In this document: positions 35,964-48,061 of the stretch, one piece after another
Layout: each line of letters begins with the position of its first letter
How positions within the stretch are numbered: the stretch's first letter is position 1
NCBI RefSeq assembly: GCF_030867095.1
Contig: NC_081829.1
Coordinates: forward strand, 52,697,036-52,761,035
DNA length: 64,000 bases
Origin: Alligator mississippiensis
Taxonomy: Eukaryota > Chordata > Crocodylia > Alligatoridae
Reading direction: 5' to 3'
Program-made: the position numbers and the translations under genes
Notes under the pieces: generated by a model
The model's database searches: none
Told to the model about the DNA's origin: nothing
Seen by the model: the letters and a program-made list of their open reading frames with translations, nothing else

Positions 35964-36825
35964 TATCACAGGATGGGGTCCCTAAGGATGGCCGTGATCT
36001 CTTAAGACCCCTCAACCATGCCAATTCAAGCTGAAGGGTACCCTCTATTCTCGTCCACCATGTCTTGATGTAAAATGTAATGTAGGAAGGCTGCCTTCAC
36101 GTCCAGTCAGATGCAGTCCTGATGGACTTCTCTGGACCCCGTGGGTCCCCAGCCTTTTGGGCTATATGCGTGGTTCCAACCACCCATTTACCATGCCCCA
36201 AGCCTCACAGATGGTACTGGCATTGTCTTGCCTATGCCCATTATAATTTGGCCCCTTGTCCTCACTGGCCTCTCTGCAGCCCTTGTCATTGTGCCCCTTG
36301 GTGCTGGGCTCTCCGCAGCCCTTGTCTCTGTGCCTCTCGGCACTGGGGTCTGTGCACCAAAAAATACTGCACACTCTCTGGCACTGGGGTTCCCACACTG
36401 CAGTGGACCCCCAGTGAGGTCTCCTCCTTCCCCAAATAGCCTCACCCAAACCATTGGTCTTATAAAACGGCAAACAAAACATAAGCCCCTGGGCTATAAC
36501 ATAACACAAGCTATGGAAGGTGAGCTCAACCCCTTTACCTTACCCAGAGCAGAATTTAGTCAGGCCTCTTCCCTTCACTTGCCCTAGGAGGGCTCAGTCT
36601 CACCTGGCTGCCAGCAGAGAACTGACCTCCCTACTCCCTGTCCTGGTGTTTATATGGACCCAGGGCCCTGCCCCTTCTGGCCAGCTGACCAGGTGCAGGT
36701 GCAGACTAATTTTCTCATTAGCTAGCTGCCATGGCAACCTGAACCTGGGCTCCTGTCTGTCTCTTTGGACTCTCCCCAGGCAGTTTCTGCTCTTCCAGGA
36801 GCAGGCAACTAAGTGCTTTGTGACA
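35964..36825 (-). repeat. 3' LTR of the coiled-coil LTR element
   Basis: 862 bp. On the minus strand, TGTCACAAAGC opens it and a TATA-like CATATAAAC lies in U3 (near 36650). Confidence 0.88.
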
Positions 36826-36949
36826 CACCTCCCCCCTTAAGACCCAAACTCACCAGGGTGGGTCTTCATTCTTTGTCACCCCGTATTCTTTTTTTAGGCT
36901 TCTTATGCTCTTGCTGCCTGACAGCTCTCAAATTTGGGGGCAGAGGTTT

Positions 36950-37703
36950 TCAGGCGCCTCCTGCTTGCCTTTTCCCCAAGGATGCACCATTTGGGATTTG
37001 ATGGGAGCTACCCCACGACAGATAGCCCCCCCACATTAGCCAACCTTGGTAAGATGTAGCCAACTGGGCCTGTAAGCCATCACTCTCCTTATTCAGGGTC
37101 TCTACCTCCTTTTCCAGGGACAGCTTTTGGTCCTGCAGTGCTTCGTAATTTGCCATATAGATTCTCAACTTCTCCATTTGAGATCTCCTTTCCTGCTTCT
37201 TGTGTCTGGGTATGGCTTTCAAACAGTTTGTCTTGCAGGTCTTGTGCAAGGTGTTCTGCATGTATGCACTTCTGTTGTCAACCCTCCAGCTCCTCCTGCC
37301 ACCCCTCTATTTGGTCCTCCTGGCTCTGGATTTCTTTCTGTAGGACACCTATTAGGCTTCTTGACACTTCTAACTTGTGTAACATCTCCTTCTGTTCCCC
37401 TGCCTGGGATGTGCAGGATTCAGGAGACCTTGACGTCCATGCTGTCATCTCCATCTGCATCTTCTGTTTCCTGTCCTGGCTCTTCTGAGCTTCATGCACA
37501 ATAAGCTGTTCTAGTGCACAAGTTCTCTCAGCTTCTGCTGCTATCAAGCACCTGATTTCTTCGCACCCTCCTTCTTTCTTGCCTGGTTGTACCCACTGCT
37601 CTAAAGTGGCGACCCTTGCCTCAGCTTGTTCTTTCTGGGATTGAGCCACTTCTAACTGCCACTCCAACCGTGCTGTTTTTTCCTGCAACTCATCCCCCTG
37701 CAA
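36950..37703 (-). pseudogene. Coiled-coil coding remnant inside the LTR element
   Basis: Two open stretches (37278-37703, 141 codons; 36950-37261, 103 codons) are rich in Glu, Gln, Lys and Leu with heptad-like patterning, for example ETARLEWQLEVAQ-like and QDQKLSLEKEVETLNKE. This resembles a long parallel coiled coil. It could be a divergent gag or a captured host coiled-coil segment; I cannot tell. No membrane segment or enzyme motif was seen. Confidence 0.6.
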
Positions 37704-37980
37704 TCTTCAAGTGAAGTTCTCTTGTCTCAAGCCCTCCATGTTCTCTGCCTCAGCCATAACTAACCTGGCCTTACTCCCTTCCTGGTTGGAGCCCAAATGC
37801 TTCTCCCCAGTCAGTCTCTGGTGGTGGTAATTTCCCTGCCAGCTCAACCTTCAGAGCTGTGGTGCTGCTGCCTTACTACCACTCTTGCTATTTCTATGCT
37901 AGCTCAAAGGTTTGTTCCTGTTCTCAGGGACATGGGTTCCTTCCCCATGCATGGCTGACTTTCCCAGCCAATGCAACTGT

Positions 37981-38821
37981 TGTCACGGGATGGGGTCCCT
38001 AAGGATGGCCATGATCTCCTAAGGCCCCTCAACTGTACCAATTCGGGCTGATGGGCACCCTTTATTCTCACCCGCCATGTCTTGATGTAAAATGTAATGT
38101 AGGGAGGCTACCTTCACATCCAGTCGGACACAGTCCTGATGGACTTCCCTGGACCCCGTGGGTCCCCAGCCTTATGGGCTATATGTGTGGTTCCAACTGC
38201 CCCTTTACCATGCCCCAAGCCTCGTGGATGGTACTGGCATTGTCTTTCCTAGGCCTCATTATAATTTGGCCCATTGTCCTCACTAGGCTCTCCGTAGCCC
38301 TTGTCGCTGCACCCCCCGGCACTGGGCTCTCCATAGCCCTTGTCGCTGCACCCCCCAGTGCTAGCATCTGCGCACCACAAAATGCTGCACCCTCTCTGGC
38401 CCTGGGGTTCCCACGCTGCAGTGGGCTCCAGTGAGGTCTCCTCCTTCCCCAAATAACATCACCCAAACCACTGGTCTTATAAAATGGCAAACAAAACATA
38501 AGCCCCTGGGCTATAACATAACACAAGCTACATAAGGTGTGCTCAACCCCTTTACATTACCAGGAGCAGAACTTAGTCAGGCTTCTTCCCTTTACTTACC
38601 CTAGTAGAGCTCCTTCTCCCCTGACCACCAACCCCGTCCTGGGGTTTATATGGGCCCAGGGCCCTGCCCCTTCTGGCCAGCTGACCAGGTGCAGGTGCAG
38701 GCTAATTTCCTCATTAGCTAGCTGCCATGGCAACCTGAACCTGGGCTCCTGTCTGGCTCTTTGGGCTGTCCCCAGGCAGTTTCTCCTCTTCCAGGAGCAG
38801 GCACCTAAGTGCCCTGTGACA
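37981..38821 (-). repeat. 5' LTR of the coiled-coil LTR element
   Basis: 841 bp. The minus strand starts TGTCACAGGGC and ends CATCCCGTGACA. CATATAAACC (near 38642) and GAATAAAGG (near 38060) are plausible TATA and polyadenylation signals. No confident primer-binding site follows it. Confidence 0.88.
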
Positions 38822-38826
38822 GCAGG

Positions 38827-41800
38827 CTTACTGTTATGTCCCTTTACATATCAATATTATTTGCAATATCCCATTGTCAATACTTCTTCTCAGTTTTCCT
38901 ACAGTGGTTCACTAATCTACCTTCCCACCAAGAAAAAAAATGATAAATGGGGTAGAGCAGGGAGTGAGAGAGTTGGGGGACAGCAGGAATCAGAAAATTA
39001 TATTTGAAAAATGAATTTCATGGTTTTAGAGGGATTTCTGGGGGGCTTTCATAGGGTTACATCTAATAAAAGTAGAAGTCATACCATGCATTTCTCTGTT
39101 TTGTCTATAGACACAGAAGTGGTTATTTTTTATACTTTAATGCCAATAACATTATACAATTTGGTGTAAATCTATTGTTCTGCTATGACTGTAATGTACT
39201 CAGGGACCATTTCCACTTGGATGCTTTTATCTCTCAAATATTCAACAGACTCTTCAAGACCTCATAACATATCAGGGAAAAATGAAGAAATGAGACTTGG
39301 CATAAATGAAAGACTGATAAAATATTTATTCATAGAGCACTATAGTTCATTTTATTTAGAGACATATAGCTGCAAACTCTTCAATCTTAAGCAAGAGGTT
39401 TCTAAAGATACATTAGCTAAAGACCCCCCCCATACCTGTTTTTACTTGAATACAGATTTTTGTTTTTTCTGTACTACATACCCACCCACACAAAAATAAT
39501 ATAATTTTTATAGTCCTGTCTCTGTATTTCATATTTCAAGCTTCCCCTTAGAAAACACAGTACTTCACAAAAGGATTAAACAAGAGCACTGTGTACATAT
39601 CTTTAGTAACTAAAACCTGTCATTCTTCTTTGCTGGACAGCAACTGTCACCAGTTTGTTTCAGTTCAACGGGAAATAGTAATCTGGTAATGATTTTTGAC
39701 AGCACAGTTAGGAGTCAGGACATTGCCATATTTACCCAAATCCAAAATTACTTTGAATTTTAGCCAATCTCCTCCCACCCATCCTAATTAGATGGAAAAT
39801 TGTAAATCTGTTAAATTTGTTAACATTTTCCATGCATAGAATCTAATTAATGGAGGGGAGGATCATCTTAAATTTGTCACCCCTGTCCTGCCCCCCAACC
39901 AAGTAACAATGATAGTGGCTGGGGTGGCAGCAGCAGCAGCAGCAGCTCTGGCTGTGCCCCAGTATGCAAAGCCAAAATGAAGTTAAATGGAGGGAAAAAA
40001 AACCTTGTTTTGGATTTGAGTAAATAAATATGGTAGTTTTGAAAAAACTAAATATTCTACCAAGAGCTAATGCAAATTATATTTTATCTATAATAGTACT
40101 TGCTTTCCTAGCCTTTCATAGAAGCCTGCATAAGGCTTCCATACACATGCTGTTATGTTCTTAGGCATTTCAGCTGACAAAGGGCACACAAATACATTAA
40201 TCAATGAAGCCTGTTGAAATGTAGAATTTTCATTTTCTGGGAAGGTCTGGCATATCAAGATAAGCTTTTGTTTTGAAGAAGAATTAAAATAAATATTTTT
40301 AAAACTTTACAAAGAAGGAAAAAATCCATAAAAAGTTTCTGAATTTTCATTTTGAAATTGAATTTTGGAATTTTTATGGACCTTTTTTCATTTTATTAAT
40401 TTTAAATCATTTTATGATTTGCCAGAAGTACTAGTGCACTTATATATATGAGCACTATTAATGACAACAAAATCTGCCATAATGTAGTATTTAAAATATT
40501 CAGTGGTGTCACTTAAAATCCTTATGGTTTTGTTATCAGCTGTAACTATCAATAGCTGTGTTAAGTATAACTGATAGAAAAAAATATCTTTTTTTGCAGA
40601 TCAAAGTTTCTCCTGTTTGTGTTGTGTTGAAACTGAAACTTCCCATACCACTGTATTATTATAAGTTATTTCAGAGATAGCTGAAATTGGAATTTTTGTT
40701 CTCAAATGGTCAAAAAGCCATCAAGATCCTTATTTTTTTTTAACTTAATCTGGAGAAACTATGTGATACCTCACAGTGGTTAATATTTTCTTTGTCTTTT
40801 CTTGAGTAGTAGTATGAAGAAACTGCAGAATAAAAAGAGCAAATATTTTTTAATATGCTTTGAGAGAATTTTGGTTGATTTTCAGTGATTATTTGTATTT
40901 TTGCAGAGAGCTAAACTCTCATTCCTTGAACAAATCTTATTTATTACTTGAGGTCAATGTTTAAAATCTTTCAGAACAAAGGTCAGTTGTTAGAAATATC
41001 AGATTAAAGTATAACTGCAGGATTCCGTTACACTGAATAAATCATTAGAGCTTATTTATGTCTGATATACTGTCCTAATCAGAGAATAATACTAAATCTG
41101 ATCTCTTTGAGGACTAGTTTTGACAGTAATATGGTAGTGAGCAAAATGTTGAGCTTGTGACTTATTAAGTTTAAAGACAATATTTATTAAGTTTGTGTGT
41201 TGTTTTAAGTAAATATAATAATAATAACAATAAAATACTTAATTACTAAATATGAAATCTTAACCCTACTGAAGTCAGTGGAAGCTTTTTTTCCCCATTG
41301 ATTTCAATGAACCAGGATTTCAACTTTAATACTATGTTCAACATCTGCAAGGTACAAAGCACCCTCCGCTCAAACTAGACTTTATTAGGAACTGCGAAAG
41401 GCAGGAGAAGGTTTTCTTTGTAGTCAAAGGTTTTTCTGAACACAGTATTGCCAGCCTGAAGCATTAAAAAAATCATGAGTCAGCCCCTTCCCACACCAAA
41501 AAAAAAAAAAAAAAAAAATCCTGAAATGTAGAAGTAATGAACTTGAGGTTATGTATCTTTTCAGCAAATCATCCCATTAGGGTTCAACTTTTCTCCATAG
41601 CCAAGAAGGCTAGAAACTAAATTAGTTTTTTTTAATGAAAGCTGAGATTCTCAATTAATTGCCTGAATTCAAAATATAGGGTTTTAAGAAAAGTATTTCA
41701 TGTATTTCATCACTTATATGACTGGCAACACTGCACTAATACAGTAGAAGTTTATCCCTCCCAGATAAGTATTTTCCCCATTTTAAAGATAGTTAAATTG

Positions 41801-42350
41801 AGCCAGACTAAGTGACTTCCACAAGAGTAGCAGTTACTGATGAACTCTGCAAAGGAAGTCATATACTGTAATCAGACTATGCCCTATGTTTTATTTAGGG
41901 AATAAATTGTTTGTATGCCATTGTAAGATGTCTTCCTTTGAAGACTATGGTGGAACATTTGCATGCCCAGGTATGTGCATGTGTAATTTTTAAGTACTAT
42001 CACCTTCATTTAAAGATGGTTAAATAGTAGGAAAAGAAAAATATACATGCTTGGGAGCCCATGGCATGGAGCCATGTCAGTGACTGTACTACTGGCATCA
42101 TGGTGGCAGCTGGGCCAGCAATGAAGCTGCTATTTTTTAGCCCACTAATGCTCATGATATGAGGTTGGTGCGCCAGTAATCCCCACTTTGTTACACTACT
42201 GCTATGTTGTGAATTGCCAAACAAAATTCATTTTTATCCCATTTAAATTGCTTCCTTGCTGCCCCCCCCAGAGATGCTAACTAGGGAAAAACTCAGATCT
42301 TCTGGTTAACACCAAGCCTTTCTCAAACATGTCTTATATTTGTGGAGGAT
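38827..42350. other. Intronic sequence, no gene seen
   Basis: AT-rich unique sequence with a short CAG tract (39928-39947), an A run near 41497-41518, and no recognisable coding or paired repeats. Confidence 0.6.
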
Positions 42351-43570
42351 AACAACTAAGGCTGTGTACAGATGTTATTTCTAGTGGAAGAAATTTCTCG
42401 CAGTAGAAAAATTACATGGGAATTGGACTATACAAACATTCCTCCAGCCCCATAGCTAAAGAGTTTTTCAGGCAAGCTGTCTATCTAGGAGACAACAGAA
42501 GGCTGTTCCATGAGCTAACTCTGCCCTTAGAGGAGCCCATTAAGGGCACTGACAGATGTGCAGCTTTCTGATCTAACTCACAGTGCCTCACAGAAAGTCA
42601 CTTTGGGGCTGATCTAGGGAGAAGGACTGGATGTCTACAGCATCTTTCCCCTAGCCCCGCCCCTTCACCAAGCTCCCATGTTCTCTCAGGATGGGAGCAG
42701 GGAGGGAGGTCCATTCTGGGGTTTCCTCAGTCTACTCTGGAGTGTGGGGGGCAGGAGGTGGATTGGAGCCCCTCCCACCTTCACAGACTGAACTCACTCC
42801 CCTCCTTTCTCTTCACCTTCCATTCTGACAACAGCTTTGGGCATGAGCTCACAGATGTTATTGAAGATGCTCTACTTCAGAGCACCTTTATTTGAACCCT
42901 CATGGGTTCAGATTGTTGCACGATTGGGCATTTTTACAGCAGTCAGCAGCAGCCATGCACTTCTGTCAGTGCAAGTCTATAGAGTGCTTTCCATGACCTA
43001 TCAAGTGACAAACTGCCATGTCTGTCAACACCTTAAATGACAGCCCATCTTCTCCCCTGTTTGGGAAGGGGAAGGGGGTAAGTTCTCAAGTGGTAGTTGA
43101 AAAGCAGTAGCTACTATAAACAGTCCCAGGAGGGTTCCAGCCCCAGGAAAATGCTTCCCCCATCCACCCAGTCAGCTGACTGGCAGAAGACAGGTGTTCT
43201 CCCATGGTGGAAATCCTCCTGGTTCTCCCTGACAGAAGAATATCCCAGCTTCTTGCACTCCTCTGGGAGGACCCAGAAGACTAGTTGTGGGGGGAGCACT
43301 CAGCCACCCTGGAAAGGCTCTGGGATCCTTACTGCAGAGGAATGGCAGCCTGCCTCACCCCGTGCTGTTCTAAGCTTTCCCAGAGTAGTGTGGAGCAATG
43401 CCTACCTTGCTGCTGAAGCACAGCAGCCTGTCTCACTGAACTCTGAGGCAGCTGAGTGGCAAGGGGAAGCTGGCAGAGCTGAGAGTTGGGTTTGATGAAA
43501 GCTTCCACATGCCATGCTCTTTGCCCTTTTGGCTTTAAATGCCATGCCCTCTCCCCCTCTCCCTTCTCCC

Positions 43571-43601
<31 letters not shown>

Positions 43602-43920
43602 TATTCCACTGAACGGAAGCTGGAGGGGCTGGGAGCCAGGTTTAGGAGGTTTACAATTGTTGACCTTGCTGCTCAGCTGAGCAGCAGGAGAAGGCAAGGG
43701 GAAGCCAGCAGGGCAGAAAGCCAGGCTTGCCAGCTCAGCTTACTGCATTCACCACTCAGCTGAGCTGAGGGAGGGGCAGGGGTGAGGAGGGAAAGTAGGC
43801 AGGGAGCAGCATCACCTATGTTTGGTTCCTTGTTCCTGGGGCATACTGAGCAGAACTGAGCAGAGGGAATGAAATGGTTAAGTCCCTGACTGCTTCTCAT
43901 CATGGGAGCTCCAGTGTAAG
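42351..43920. other. GC-richer intronic block, no gene seen
   Basis: Contains G/A-rich and CTG-rich tracts and a duplicated phrase (ggcaaggggaagc at about 43458 and 43694), but no coherent protein or defined element ends. Confidence 0.5.
43574..43601. repeat. (AC)n microsatellite
   Basis: 14 uninterrupted AC units. Confidence 0.95.
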
Positions 43921-43923
43921 AAA

Positions 43924-44188
43924 CAGGGCACATCTACACAAGACACTATGTTGCCATAGCAATGCACTATGGCGGCGTAGCATCAGCAGGCACAAACCAT
44001 GATGTCACGGCTAATTCAGCATAGCAATGCACTCCCTCATGATACCACATTCCTACAGTGACACAGCAGCTAAAAATAACCATGCACCACCAGCACAGTG
44101 CAGTATAGGCTGTTACTGCTCCATCATTTACTACTTCCAAAAGGAAGTAACAACAGTGCCATAGGGGAATGTGTAGATACACCCACAG
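43924..44188. mobile_element. MITE-like element
   Basis: Ends CAGGGCACATCTACACAAGA and, reverse-complemented, CTGTGGGTGTATCTACACAT. 265 bp, non-coding, same end family as 11627 and 49580. The interior has CTATGGCGGCGTAG and similar dyads. Confidence 0.7.
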
Positions 44189-44189
44189 A

Positions 44190-46415
44190 CAGGGAGCAGT
44201 TGATGATGCTCCTCCCTTCCCCTCATGTCTATGGAAAGCAGCTGCCCCCTGTTCTCCCTATTGGGGTGAACCTGGTCTTGGGAAGGCAAGCTCACCTTTC
44301 CCCTTACTCCACTCCTCCCAGTCCCCAAGAAGAGTTAATTGAGGGGAAAGTGTGGAGTCTCCCAAGACAAACTCTCCCAGAAGCAATTTAGCATTCCCAG
44401 GTGTTCCCATTTTTTTTTATTTTTTTTTTACTTGGAGCAGCCATTTTTGCTTTGAACATCTGCATACTTTTTTTTCTACTGAGAGAAAGGCAATTCTCCC
44501 AGTGGAAACTGAACAGCTGTAAATGGCCTATGAAATACAGTTTCACACCCTGCTCTCTCCTATTGTCAAAATAGCATTGTTGTATTTGCTAAGTATGAAT
44601 GACCTCTAGTGTGTGCTTTCAGTAAAACTAACAATAATAAAACATCCCTGCTAATTCTCTTTTCATTTCCCTATGCAAACTTAGCATATGCAAATTGTAA
44701 ATGATTTAAAAAATACAATGATAAATAATTCATAAGCATCCAAACAATACTTTTTTTTTGCCTTCCAAAGATTGCTCCTGCTTTAGAGCTGGGTTTTTAT
44801 TATGTATTCCATGAGTATAGAAGAGGAGAGGTATGCAAAAAATTTACATTAGAAACAAAGCTGGTGAAAGTTCATATATAGTTACACACTAAAAACAAAT
44901 TATGTGATGTTTCTTTCCATGCACAAACTGTCTGCTTATCCAGTCTTGGACCAAAAAAAAAGGCAAAGAAATATATAAGGTAAAATAAAATAGAATAAAA
45001 TAAAATAACAATTACGAAGCTTGGAATGGGTTGAATCTCTAAGAAAGTCTTAGAATTGTATATTTTCATAATCATTATTAATATTAATAAAATAAATAAT
45101 ATGGTGCTGGTTTCTATGAGACACTGAAAAGTGAATTTGTTAATTCTAATGAAGACTATGCCTACAAATTTAAACAAACTCAACTGATGGGCTGCTACAT
45201 GGGAGGAAAGAAAGTAAATATAATTCAATAATTATGGCATATTATCTAACGCCCTTGGAATTCAAATACTTAAAATATGTTGTACCAATGAAGGGGAGAT
45301 GAACTAAGACTAATATTTAGAGGAGACATGTTCATTTTAAAGGCAAAAGCAACTCTGGATTTCAGAGTGTGAGATTCTGAAGTGGCAGATGTATTTTAAG
45401 AAAAACTTCCCATCAGATTGAGCATGTAAGAGAAAGTCTTGAATGTAAGTGTATTCTTAAATACTTTAGCAATCAGTAATACCTTCTTAAAACCAGTCCA
45501 CCAATTCACAGCCAGACAGATAATGTAAGTAATGCAAGATAGGTGAAGTTCCCTTCCTAGCCTAAACAAACAAAACCTTTTCACTTAAGACAAACTAATC
45601 TTTGAAGAAGATTTTCATAGCAGCCAATGTTTAAAAAAATTCAAGTTAATTTCCTGTTGCTAAATTTCCAATTTCCATTCTTAAAGAAATAACAGCTAAG
45701 AAGATCCTCTACACCTCCTGTATTCTCTTCCCTCCTGAAAAAAATAGCTAAATAGCACTAGGACTTGCACTGCCCCTCTGCCTTTTTTCCAGCCAAAGAA
45801 ACAATATGAGAGGTAGGAAAATGTTGGCTCCAGATGCAAGACTTCTTTCTAGCAGTGAATGACAGACTAAGTGGGGAAGCAGAGTAGCTTGCCAGCTGCC
45901 ACAGTCATTGTACATTATGTGAGACACCAGCTCCTTGCATCACAGACACTCGAAAGTTAGTATGATGTCAGGCAAAGGATTTTTGGTAGCTATAGAACTT
46001 GTACTTTGTATTTTACTGCAGTTGAATTTATATGTTAACTGAAAATATTTATAGATTTTCTTTCATAAAGTCCAGAGAGCTAGAAGTGAGTCTGTAGGAA
46101 TAGTCTGTGAAAGAAAATTTGACCTGGGATACATTCGAAGAGGTAATTAAGTAAAATAGCTATTCAAAGTCAACTGTTGATGTATGTATCCAAATGTAGA
46201 AGTTGGATGCCTTATTTAAGTACCTCTCTTTGTGAAATTTGATTCCCTTATTTTACTATTACATCTCTTTCGTATTTGAGATACCATCAGAGACATTCAA
46301 GAATAAATTAGTTCAGACATTTGTGAAAAAATGCTGGGAAATAGTCTTTATAATGTCAGAAGATCACAGCAGGTGTCCTGGGAGATATTTTCCACCCCAA
46401 TTATCTGAATTTGTG
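44190..46415. other. Intronic sequence, no gene seen
   Basis: AT-rich, with an AAAAT-type simple repeat at about 44981-45007 and T runs near 44412-44430. No coding signal. Confidence 0.6.
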
Positions 46416-46418
46416 ATA

Positions 46419-46472
46419 CCCATCATGACTGTTGACTGTACCTTCCACCACCTAGTCAACAGTCATGATGGG
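46419..46472. repeat. Perfect 19-bp-arm inverted repeat
   Basis: Arms 46419-46437 (cccatcatgactgttgact) and 46454-46472 are exact reverse complements with a 16-nt loop. It abuts the 3' end of the Harbinger transposase remains. Confidence 0.95.
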
Positions 46473-47250
46473 CCTGCTGAAGCAGTGCTTAAAGTGCCTA
46501 CCTGTGGTCCAGGTGGCTTGTGTACGGCTTCATGAGTCAGGGAACGAGAAGATAGGTCATGTCCCTGGTAATGAGGGGAGAAACAAGGACCCCATCAACC
46601 TCAGTGCTAGGGGCCCTGGAAGGGTGGAAATGCCAAAGACCTCAGCATTCTGTGCACTGCCTGTCCAAATGAGGATGATATGGGTGAAGCAGCCACAGTG
46701 GTTGATGATGCCCTGCAACATGATCCTTGTGGTTGATGAACTCCATAAATTCTTGAAGCAGGCAGAGAATGAGAAAGTGGGTGCCATTAACAAACTATCA
46801 CACAGTCGGAGAAGCCCATCCGGTGGAAGCTGGTGATGACCGTGTGCAGGTTGCCAAGACAGATGACACTATCCACCGACATGTCCTGAACAGCACAGAA
46901 CACCTCCTTGACTGCCACTGTAGCAGCAAACTTGTTCATGCTGAACTGGTTGGTGATGGAATGGAGGCTGTTCAGGGATGGTGAGCTTCCACATGGCAAT
47001 GGCAATATGTTTCTCCAAAGTCAGGGGTGGCTTTCGGCTGATGTCTTGCTGCTCAATGTTGTGGGGTGGGCGGGGGGTGGTGGAGGCAGCTCAGCAACAA
47101 AGTCTAAGAAGGTGGCCCAGCACATGTGGAAGCTCTGCAGCCACTGCTTGTTATGCTAGATGCACAGGACAATTGGCAAGCACCAATTGCTGCATATGTC
47201 ATGGGCCCAAAACTGCCAGTAGGTAGTCAAGAGGTGCTCCCTAAGGAACC
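46465..47250 (-). mobile_element. Harbinger (PIF/HARBI1-type) transposase fossil
   Basis: In several minus-strand frames: KQWLQSFHMCWATFLDFVAEL, PLTLEKHIAIAMWKLTIPEQ, FSMNKFAATVAVKEVFCAVQ, VICLGNLHTVITSFHRMGF, MLQGIINHCGCFTHIILIWT followed by GSAQNAEVF, and LMKPYTSHL. These follow the order of a HARBI1-type DDE transposase. At least four frame changes, plus stops. The element probably runs further right (to about 47640), but no inverted-repeat ends were found. Confidence 0.8.
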
Positions 47251-47840
47251 TGCAATCCATGGCATCCAATAGGGCCCGTTGTTGTCACCCAAGTGGAAGT
47301 CACTGGCCATCCAAGGGGGTTGGTGATTAAACAGTGTGATGGGTGACCCCATGCAGGACATTGGGTTCTAGACCCTGTGCAGGAAGATGCATTTCATCAT
47401 GAAGATCTCTTGGATTAACAAGCACATAGAATGCCCCTTATCCTCTGGCAAGATGAATGCAGAATGGCAAGGAAGATATGGTGTAGCTCCCAGGACCACT
47501 GATCTCTGTGAGAGGAATAGGGATCCATGCTGGGATGCAAGAGCAAAAACTGAGGTGCCTACAATTGACCAAAAAGGGGAAAGGCTCCTCATCTCTTTTC
47601 TGGAAGTCTGTGAGCAGGGAGGAAGGGAGGGTGGGAGGGGTTACTGCAGGCAGTAGCTCCCCATAGAGGGGCATTCCCCTGTGGCAGCCAGCCGGTTGGG
47701 GCTACCCTTTGCACTCAGCTGCTCTTGGCAATCTCTGGTAGCTGGGGAGCACACAGAGCAGTCTGAGATGTGCACAGGGTCCCCCTGCCTGCAAGCTGTT
47801 GCCAATGCAAGTTGTCTGTGCAATTCCTGGTACATGACAC

Positions 47841-48061
47841 CAGGCATGTCTACACAAGATGCTTACTGCATATTAACCTAATAACACTGAACAGCAGTGT
47901 GATGATTAAAAATCATGCTAATAGCCTACTGCACAGTGGTATTAGGCTAATGCACAGTAAGCATCACAAAATAACCATATGCCAGTCCTACTGAGCAGTA
48001 ACAACTAAATTAAATCTGCAGTATCTAAGGTGCATTAATGAACGTGTAGACATGCCCACTG
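47841..48061. mobile_element. MITE-like element
   Basis: Left end CAGGCATGTCTACACAAGAT, right end reverse-complemented CAGTGGGCATGTCTACACGT. The interior is rich in TAATAACACTG/CAGTGGTATTA-type dyads. Member of the same end family as 49580. Confidence 0.7.

Larger units (their letters stand above)
35964..38821 (-). mobile_element. LTR element without polymerase, coiled-coil interior
   Basis: Full LTR structure: LTRs at 35964-36825 and 37981-38821, and a 5-bp target duplication GCAGG on both sides (35959-35963 and 38822-38826). On the minus strand a polypurine tract (AAGGGGGGAGGTG) sits directly before the 3' LTR. The 1.15 kb interior has no reverse transcriptase, protease or integrase, only a coiled-coil-rich coding remnant that appears broken in a few places. 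It must have been moved by enzymes of another element. The LTR pair differs by roughly 10% by eye, so it is older than the retrovirus at 16347. Family not recognised. Confidence 0.85.

Noticed and set aside
43097-43763. Several overlapping open frames
   Set aside because: GC-rich intronic text plus an AC microsatellite; no domain pattern and open in opposing strands.
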